Positions 20,034 to 25,110 of a stretch of 25,110 bases of DNA are shown piece by piece (within the stretch, counting starts at the first letter, position 1; each line of letters starts with the position of its first letter). Below the pieces are notes generated by a model. It was not told the DNA's origin. It saw nothing but the letters and a program-made list of their open reading frames with translations, and made no database searches. A program made the position numbers and the translations under genes. The stretch covers positions 1-25,110 of the forward strand of contig JAAKFC010000004.1 in the NCBI GenBank assembly GCA_011065225.1, read 5' to 3'. This stretch comes from Chlamydiota bacterium (GTDB lineage Bacteria > Chlamydiota > Chlamydiia > Chlamydiales > Rhabdochlamydiaceae).

Positions 20034-23000
20034 AAAGGACCTTGCAGAGGGCAAAAAGCTTCTTGCTGAGAAGCGCATTCTTGGTGTTCTTTTTTCGGAG
20101 GGGACCTATCAAATGGAGGTGATTGCCTCGAAAAAACCAAAGAAGATGGTTTGGCCCTTTATCCAAATCAGCGATGCAGGAGAGGTAATGGATGCTTTTT
20201 GCACCTGTGCCGCTGCCGAGAAAAAAGGTTCTTGTCCTCATCTCGCAGCTGCTTATTTGAGAATCATGAATGACGAGCCTTTGCATGTTCGCTTTCGTGA
20301 AAGTTTGTGGAATCAGATTGGAGTCATCTCGGCAGAGCGGCATAGTTATGAATCTAGTAGTCTCAAAAAAGTGAGAGAAGGTTTTGAGGGATTTTCAAAG
20401 TCTGGGAAGCGGAATATTTTCATTAAGGTAAAGGGCAAGGCAAAACAAAAACTCGAAGAAATTCTCTATAAGCGCCCTGTTGAAACAGAAGAGACATCAC
20501 TCAAATTTTCGAACCTCTCGCAAGATGAATTGATGTTGTGGCGAGAAGGACGTCCTTCTAAAGAGTTGAGCTATGAACTCTCTTTTTGGTCGGATCTTGC
20601 GAAGTGGTGGATGCTGCTCTATGAGGATGGAGCAAAATACAAGATCCATTTTTCTGATGAAGATCCTCCTCAGTTTCTCACTTTTCATTTCCCTGAAATG
20701 GAAGTGGAATTTTTCATTGATCTTGCTAGTTGGCCGCGAATTATTCCCTCATTGCAATATGTTTCTTCTCCTTTGAAAGTTTATCCTTATGTGTTTGGCA
20801 AACTGGAAAAGATTGTTTTCCTACCTGATCAAGGGGTTTTTTCTTTGGAACATGAAGAAAGAGAAGCAAAAGTCCCAGAGCCCACGGGGCCCGGCGAAGG
20901 AATAAAAATAGGAGAATGGCGCTTTTTCCCCCGTTTTGGTTTTTTTCCTGATAAGACCGATCCCTTGCTTCAGCAAAAGAAAGTAGAAAAAGATCAGGTA
21001 GAGGGCTTTTTAGAGCGTCATATCAAGCTCATACAAAAAAAACTCATAAATGAAAAGATCCACACACAAACTTTTCCGATGCGCTATGCATTGCAACTTG
21101 ATGCCAAAGCATGTTTGCATATCGAAGCTTATCTTTTTGAAAAAGGAGATTTAGCCGAAATAGGTGTGCACTATTTTGGAGAGTGGGTCTATCTGCCCGA
21201 AAAAGGATTTTTTCAGATTCAGCAGCAGCTCTTTGATGGGATCAAGATCGAAATTCCCAAGGAAAAAATTTCAGACTTCATTGATCGACATCGGGTTTGG
21301 CTCAATGGGGTGGAGGGTTTTCAGACTCATGTGAGTGGAATGGAATCGCATTTGGGTTTCAAGTTCAATGAAATGAGAAAACTCACTTTTTTTACTCGCC
21401 TTGAATTCACTGAAGAGGCCGAACACATTGTCGATCTTGGGGACTGGATCTATGTTGAAGGTAAGGGATTTTATGCAAAAATGACCTCGCGCCCCGGAGC
21501 TTTTGTCAAAACAGGAATGGAGGTTGAACCATTTGAAATCTCTTCCTTTATCCATCAGCATCGCGAAGAGCTGGAGCCGATACCTGGATTTTTTGCAAAA
21601 GAATGTCCTCTGGAAAAATCGGGGCTCAATATTGGTTTCAATGAAGAGAGAAGAATTCATATTTACCCTGAATTTTTCTTTCTTGAAAGCTATGTGCCAG
21701 AAAAGGTGACTATCTACGGCGATTATACCTATGTCGAGGGAGAGGGATTTTCTCTTATTCCCCATAGTGCGCGCCTCCCTGAAAGTTATAAGGTCGAAAA
21801 GGTCATTGACCGGATGGCGGAACCCTATTTTGTTGGGTATGAGCTTGACCTCCTCTATCCTCATGTTCTCACCATTGATCCTAAGCTGAAACGCCCAAAA
21901 AAAATGGATTTACATATTCTCCATATTAAGCGTCAGGAGGCAGCTAAAACAGGACAATGGGTGTTGGAATTTGCATATGAGACTGATTTAGGTCAGGTTC
22001 GTCCCTATCAAATCTGGGAAGCATTTGGGCAAGGAAGGCAGTATCTCTTTTCTGATGCAGGGCTTCTTTTCTTGCGCAAAAAACAATTCGACTGGATTAA
22101 GGACAAAAGCAAAAAACGGTGGCTTGAAAAAGGCGATTCTGTGCGATTGACAACGCTTGAGTTTTTGCGCCTTTGCGGCATGGAAGAGCTCTATGAGCCA
22201 GAAGGAGATTCTAAAAAAACAAGAGATGCGCGCAAACTGCTCCAAGGTTTTCTTTCTTTTAAAGCCCCCACCGAGATAGATCTGACAGGGCTCATAAGTG
22301 ATTTGCGTGCCTATCAAAAAATGGGCGTAGATTGGCTCTGGTTTCTGCACTCGTATGGACTTTCGGGTCTGCTTTGTGATGAGATGGGCCTTGGAAAAAC
22401 ACACCAAGCTATGGCACTTATGGCGGGTATCAAAAACAAACAAAATCATCGCAAAGCCAGATTTCTCGTCGTTTGCCCCACCTCTGTCATTTATCACTGG
22501 GAAAAGCTCATCAACACCTTTTTGCCGAGCGTGAAGCCCTATATTTTTCATGGAATTGGCAGAAAGTTTGAGGCCTTTAGTCACGATACATTTGATCTCT
22601 TACTCACCTCTTATGGCATTGTCCGAACTGAAAATGAAGCTCTTTCGGGCTATGATTTTGACTTGGCTATCTTTGACGAATTGCAAGTTGCCAAAAACGA
22701 AAAATCGCTCACGAATAAAGCACTTCGCAATATTTCAGCAACGATGAGGATTGGCCTTACGGGTACTCCGATTGAAAACCGTCTTTTAGAACTCAAAACT
22801 CTCTTTGATCTTGTGATTCCAGGCTATTTGCCCTCAGTGGGCGTTTTTCGTGAATTCTTCACCAATCCAATTGAAAAATACCAAGATAAAGAGAAGCGAG
22901 GACTCTTAAGCCGCTTGATTCGACCCTTTCTTTTGCGTCGCAAGAAAAGTGAAGTTCTCACCGAACTTCCTGAAAAAATTGAGGAGGCAGCCCTTTGCGA

Positions 23001-23712
23001 TCTTTCAGAGGAGCAGCATAAACTCTATCACGAAATTGTGGCTGCCAGTCGAAATGCACTTCTTAAAAAGTTGAAAGATAATACAATGCCCCCACCTATG
23101 GCCCATATCTTTTCATTGCTCTCAAAGCTCAAGCAAGTTTGTAATCATCCTTGCCTGATTACCAAAAATATTCAAGATTACAAAAAACACCACTCCGGCA
23201 AATGGGAACTCTTTGTTGAGCTTCTGAATGAGACGCGTGACAGTGGGCAAAAGCTCGTCGTCTTCACCCAATACCTTGGCATGCTTGACATCATGGGAAT
23301 GCATCTCAAAGAGCATAACATTGCCTTTGCAGAAATTCGCGGTTCTACTCGCAACCGAAAAGAAGAAGTAGAGCGTTTTTCAGAAGATCCCAATTGTGAA
23401 GTTTTTCTCGGTTCCCTGCAAGCGGCCGGCGTTGGGATCGACCTGATTGCCGCTTCAGTCGTGATCCACTATGACCGCTGGTGGAATCCTGCCAAAGAAA
23501 ATCAAGCCACCGATCGGGTTCATCGAATGGGACAAAAACGAGGGGTTCAAGTCTTCAAACTCATCACCAAAAATACGATCGAAGAGCATATCGACCGCCT
23601 CATCGAGAAAAAAATCTCCTTAGCCAAAGGGGTTATTGGCTTCGATGAGCAAGATCAAATCAAAGGCCTTGAACGGCAAGAACTTGTTGAATTGCTTCAA
23701 ATATTGGAGTAA
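20017..23712 (+). CDS. SWIM zinc finger and SNF2/SWI-family DNA-dependent ATPase
   Basis: The start is ATG 20017 (1231 residues): GAAGG lies 6 bases upstream, inside the end of dapF. A SWIM zinc finger comes first (Cys62, Cys64, Cys73, His75; CxC...CxH). Residues about 90-740 form a long SNF2-associated region that includes four repeats of about 90 residues, each centred on G(D/E)(W/Y).(F/Y) at 299, 388, 475 and 568. The C-terminal part is a complete SNF2 motor: motif I 'DEMGLGKT' (788-795, Lys794), motif II 'DELQ' (887-890) instead of DEAH/DEAQ, 'GLTGTPIENR', and helicase C with 'DRVHRMGQ'. These proteins translocate on double-stranded DNA and remodel nucleoprotein; the role in bacteria is poorly known. 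Chlamydiae encode SNF2 proteins, and this one may act on their histone-like chromatin (inference). Confidence 0.92.
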   Translation: MHIFSKKDLAEGKKLLAEKRILGVLFSEGTYQMEVIASKKPKKMVWPFIQISDAGEVMDAFCTCAAAEKKGSCPHLAAAYLRIMNDEPLHVRFRESLWNQIGVISAERHSYESSSLKKVREGFEGFSKSGKRNIFIKVKGKAKQKLEEILYKRPVETEETSLKFSNLSQDELMLWREGRPSKELSYELSFWSDLAKWWMLLYEDGAKYKIHFSDEDPPQFLTFHFPEMEVEFFIDLASWPRIIPSLQYVSSPLKVYPYVFGKLEKIVFLPDQGVFSLEHEEREAKVPEPTGPGEGIKIGEWRFFPRFGFFPDKTDPLLQQKKVEKDQVEGFLERHIKLIQKKLINEKIHTQTFPMRYALQLDAKACLHIEAYLFEKGDLAEIGVHYFGEWVYLPEKGFFQIQQQLFDGIKIEIPKEKISDFIDRHRVWLNGVEGFQTHVSGMESHLGFKFNEMRKLTFFTRLEFTEEAEHIVDLGDWIYVEGKGFYAKMTSRPGAFVKTGMEVEPFEISSFIHQHREELEPIPGFFAKECPLEKSGLNIGFNEERRIHIYPEFFFLESYVPEKVTIYGDYTYVEGEGFSLIPHSARLPESYKVEKVIDRMAEPYFVGYELDLLYPHVLTIDPKLKRPKKMDLHILHIKRQEAAKTGQWVLEFAYETDLGQVRPYQIWEAFGQGRQYLFSDAGLLFLRKKQFDWIKDKSKKRWLEKGDSVRLTTLEFLRLCGMEELYEPEGDSKKTRDARKLLQGFLSFKAPTEIDLTGLISDLRAYQKMGVDWLWFLHSYGLSGLLCDEMGLGKTHQAMALMAGIKNKQNHRKARFLVVCPTSVIYHWEKLINTFLPSVKPYIFHGIGRKFEAFSHDTFDLLLTSYGIVRTENEALSGYDFDLAIFDELQVAKNEKSLTNKALRNISATMRIGLTGTPIENRLLELKTLFDLVIPGYLPSVGVFREFFTNPIEKYQDKEKRGLLSRLIRPFLLRRKKSEVLTELPEKIEEAALCDLSEEQHKLYHEIVAASRNALLKKLKDNTMPPPMAHIFSLLSKLKQVCNHPCLITKNIQDYKKHHSGKWELFVELLNETRDSGQKLVVFTQYLGMLDIMGMHLKEHNIAFAEIRGSTRNRKEEVERFSEDPNCEVFLGSLQAAGVGIDLIAASVVIHYDRWWNPAKENQATDRVHRMGQKRGVQVFKLITKNTIEEHIDRLIEKKISLAKGVIGFDEQDQIKGLERQELVELLQILE

Positions 23713-23797
23713 AAGTGCCATTCATTAGCATTGCAAGTGTACCCATAACTGCCTGTTGTCCAGCTTTTTAAATTGCCTACTCCTAGGACAAAAATGC

Positions 23798-23830
23798 TGC
23801 AATATATCCCCGATTAGGGGATATATTGCA
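23798..23830. repeat. Perfect 14-bp hairpin downstream of the SNF2 gene
   Basis: TGCAATATATCCCC (23798-23811), loop GATTA, then the exact complement (23817-23830). There is no T-tract on either side, so it is not a classical terminator. It could be an operator, an mRNA 3' stabiliser or a repeat remnant. Confidence 0.75.
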
Positions 23831-23844
23831 ATATGGATGACCTA

Positions 23845-23995
23845 ATTCGCGAAAAATAAATTCACAAATAGCAGATATCTTTTGCCTGCAATTCTTCGCT
23901 TTCGCTCTCAGCAACCTTTTCAAGTTGCCTTCGATCTCCAATCTTGAATTTCGACAAAATCTATTGTCCTATTAATGTCTTTATTTTTCGCGAAT
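23845..23995. repeat. Interrupted inverted repeat with perfect 16-bp arms
   Basis: ATTCGCGAAAAATAAA (23845-23860) and its exact complement (23980-23995) enclose 119 bases. Similarity continues weakly inside and outside the arms. It looks like a small terminal-inverted-repeat element without a transposase. Confidence 0.7.
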
Positions 23996-24066
23996 GGTAT
24001 AATTACAATCTCTTATCTATCGGGAAAAAAATCTCGACAAGCTCTTCAGCTCATATTGGCAAAATT

Positions 24067-24089
24067 CCAATTCTTCAATTCTGATGTAT
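24067..24089. repeat. End of palindromic repeat element, copy 3
   Basis: CCAATTCTTCAATT followed by CTGATGTAT closely matches the right end of copy 2 (4052-4074), and the preceding GGCAAAATT also matches (AGCAAAATT). A matching left end was not found at the expected distance, so this copy is truncated or diverged. Confidence 0.6.
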
Positions 24090-24163
24090 ATATTCACCTA
24101 AAAATCCAAAAAAAGAAAAGGACAAATTTCTAGTTTTTGCAATAGGAATTTTTTTTTGAAAAC

Positions 24164-24192
24164 TTGGTTTTTTCATAAAAAAGTGCTATGAT
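24164..24192 (+). promoter_or_regulatory. Candidate promoter of der
   Basis: TTGGTT (24164-24169), a 17-bp spacer, TATGAT (24187-24192) preceded by TGC, an extended -10. The ATG lies 9 bases after the -10 box with no Shine-Dalgarno, so the leader would be very short. Confidence 0.5.
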
Positions 24193-24201
24193 TTTCCTGT
24201 T

Positions 24202-25110
24202 ATGGCAAAAAATCTTCCAAAACTAGCCATTGTCGGACGGCCCAATGTAGGCAAGTCTGCTCTATTCAATCGCTTGTGCAAGCAGCGGATCTCAATTGTC
24301 GATGAGGCAGAAGGGATCACACGTGATCGTTTGTATGCAAAAGCCGACTTTTTTGGACACCCCTATGAGGTGATCGACACGGGTGGGATCGATCCCAAGT
24401 CAAATATTCCTTTTAATGAAGCGATTCTTCGGCAAGCTGAAATTGCCATCGAAGAGGCGGATGCGCTTGTCCTAGTAGTTGATGGGAAGGTCGGGCTCAC
24501 TGAGCTCGATGGGCTGGTCGCTCGCATCTTGCAGCGCAAAAATAAACCAGTGACATTGGCAATCAATAAAATTGACAACCTAGAACAGATGGATCGCATT
24601 CATGAGTTTCACTCTTTGGGGATTCCCGAGATGGAAGGGGTTTCTGCTGTGCATGGTCTTCGAGTAGCCGAACTTTTGGAAACGGCTTTTCGCGATACTA
24701 AGTGGGAAGAAGAGGTTGAGATCGACGATGGTGCGCTGAAGGTAGCGATTGTCGGACGGCCCAATGTAGGCAAATCAACACTTGTGAATCATCTTCTCGA
24801 TGAGGAGAGGTGCCTAGTCAGTCCGATTGCTGGAACCACACGCGACAGTATCGACATCGATATCGAGATAGAAGGCAAAAAGTATCGTTTGATTGACACG
24901 GCTGGCATTCGCCGCAAAAAAGCAGAACACGAAGTGGTCGACAAGTTTGCTGCGATTCGGACACAGCGGGCGATTGAAAGAGCAAATCTCTGTCTTTTGC
25001 TCCTTGATGCAGAGGAAGGAATCACAACGCAAGAAAAGCGGATTGCAAAAGAAATTGAATCCCTTGGCAAGGGGTGTATCTTGCTTTTCAATAAGTGGGA
25101 TTTGGTGAAG
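24202..25110 (+). CDS. der: GTPase Der (EngA), 3' end beyond window
   Basis: The open frame of 303 codons runs off the window edge. Der is a double-GTPase needed for 50S ribosome assembly. The first G domain has G1 'GRPNVGKS' (12-19), 'ITRDR', G3 'DTGG' and 'NKID'. A short acidic linker ('WEEEVEIDDG') precedes the second G domain with G1 'GRPNVGKST' (185-193), 'GTTRDSID', G3 'DTAGI' and G4 'NKWD' just before the edge. The C-terminal KH-like domain lies outside. The two G1 regions share an exact 26-base stretch of DNA (24229-24254 and 24748-24773). ATG 24202 is the start; no Shine-Dalgarno, but an extended -10 promoter ends 9 bases before. Confidence 0.96.
   Translation, partial: MAKNLPKLAIVGRPNVGKSALFNRLCKQRISIVDEAEGITRDRLYAKADFFGHPYEVIDTGGIDPKSNIPFNEAILRQAEIAIEEADALVLVVDGKVGLTELDGLVARILQRKNKPVTLAINKIDNLEQMDRIHEFHSLGIPEMEGVSAVHGLRVAELLETAFRDTKWEEEVEIDDGALKVAIVGRPNVGKSTLVNHLLDEERCLVSPIAGTTRDSIDIDIEIEGKKYRLIDTAGIRRKKAEHEVVDKFAAIRTQRAIERANLCLLLLDAEEGITTQEKRIAKEIESLGKGCILLFNKWDLVK

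Larger units (their letters stand above)
23713..24201. other. Gene-free, repeat-rich intergenic stretch before der
   Basis: About 490 bases with no supportable ORF, tRNA or other RNA. It holds a strong hairpin (23798-23830), an inverted pair (23845-23860 with 23980-23995), an end related to the palindromic element family (24067-24089), and a degenerate version of the same end (CCAATCTTGAATTT at 23938-23951), then the der promoter. The AT-rich, stem-loop-dense composition suggests accumulated small repeats. Confidence 0.6.

Noticed and set aside
23798..23830. Hairpin taken as the SNF2 gene terminator
   Set aside because: The stem is excellent but lies about 85 bases after the stop and no T-tract follows on either strand.
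1..25110. CRISPR array, tRNA genes, insertion-sequence transposase or prophage block
   Set aside because: None could be supported: no regularly spaced direct repeats, no cloverleaf sequences and no transposase or phage-like proteins were seen.

Overview
The window looks like chromosome from a chlamydia-like bacterium (phylum Chlamydiota, probably outside Chlamydiaceae). From memory of Chlamydia genomes, the order dnaJ, rpsU, tsaB, lon, rnz, xerC, ybiT-type ABC-F matches a conserved block. glyA-clpP-dapF is a second conserved trio, and the coiled-coil/zinc-ribbon gene resembles CT398/CdsZ. GlyA carries a chlamydial-type insertion, and the RNase P RNA seems to lack the GGU of its P15 loop, another chlamydial trait. 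The genus cannot be named from sequence alone.

Layout. Bases 1-4100 are an accessory membrane-protein region: two tandem CPBP (CAAX-type) intramembrane proteases, the first with its catalytic residues lost, a small DUF378 protein, and an APC amino-acid permease. Large palindromic repeats are interspersed. Bases 4065-6872 (minus strand) hold an alpha/beta hydrolase, dnaJ, rpsU and tsaB. Bases 7040-12057 (plus) form a tightly overlapping operon: lon protease, a HldE/RfaE-C-type nucleotidyltransferase, a GlpG rhomboid protease and RNase Z. A secreted cupin follows from its own promoter. It converges end to end with a two-gene operon of unknown 78-residue proteins. ybiT and xerC are divergent with overlapping control regions. 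rnpB and the cdsZ-like gene are on the minus strand. Bases 17076-23712 (plus) hold glyA, clpP, dapF and a large SWIM/SNF2 helicase. A repeat-rich, apparently non-coding stretch of about 490 bases precedes der (engA), which runs off the window.

Themes. The core genes serve protein quality control (DnaJ, Lon, ClpP, GlpG), RNA maturation (RNase P, RNase Z, TsaB), ribosome assembly (Der, S21, ABC-F), chromosome resolution (XerC), and peptidoglycan-linked metabolism (DapF and, in chlamydiae, GlyA). No CRISPR array, phage block, transposase or tRNA gene was seen. The most unusual signals are the degenerate/intact CPBP pair separated by a palindrome of about 325 bp, a family of palindromic elements of about 157 bp that supplies one gene's stop codon, several genes whose -10 box lies 6-11 bases from the start codon (candidate leaderless mRNAs), the 78+78 residue gene pair, and four repeats of about 90 residues in the SNF2 protein. 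All calls come from reading the sequence; no database search was run.
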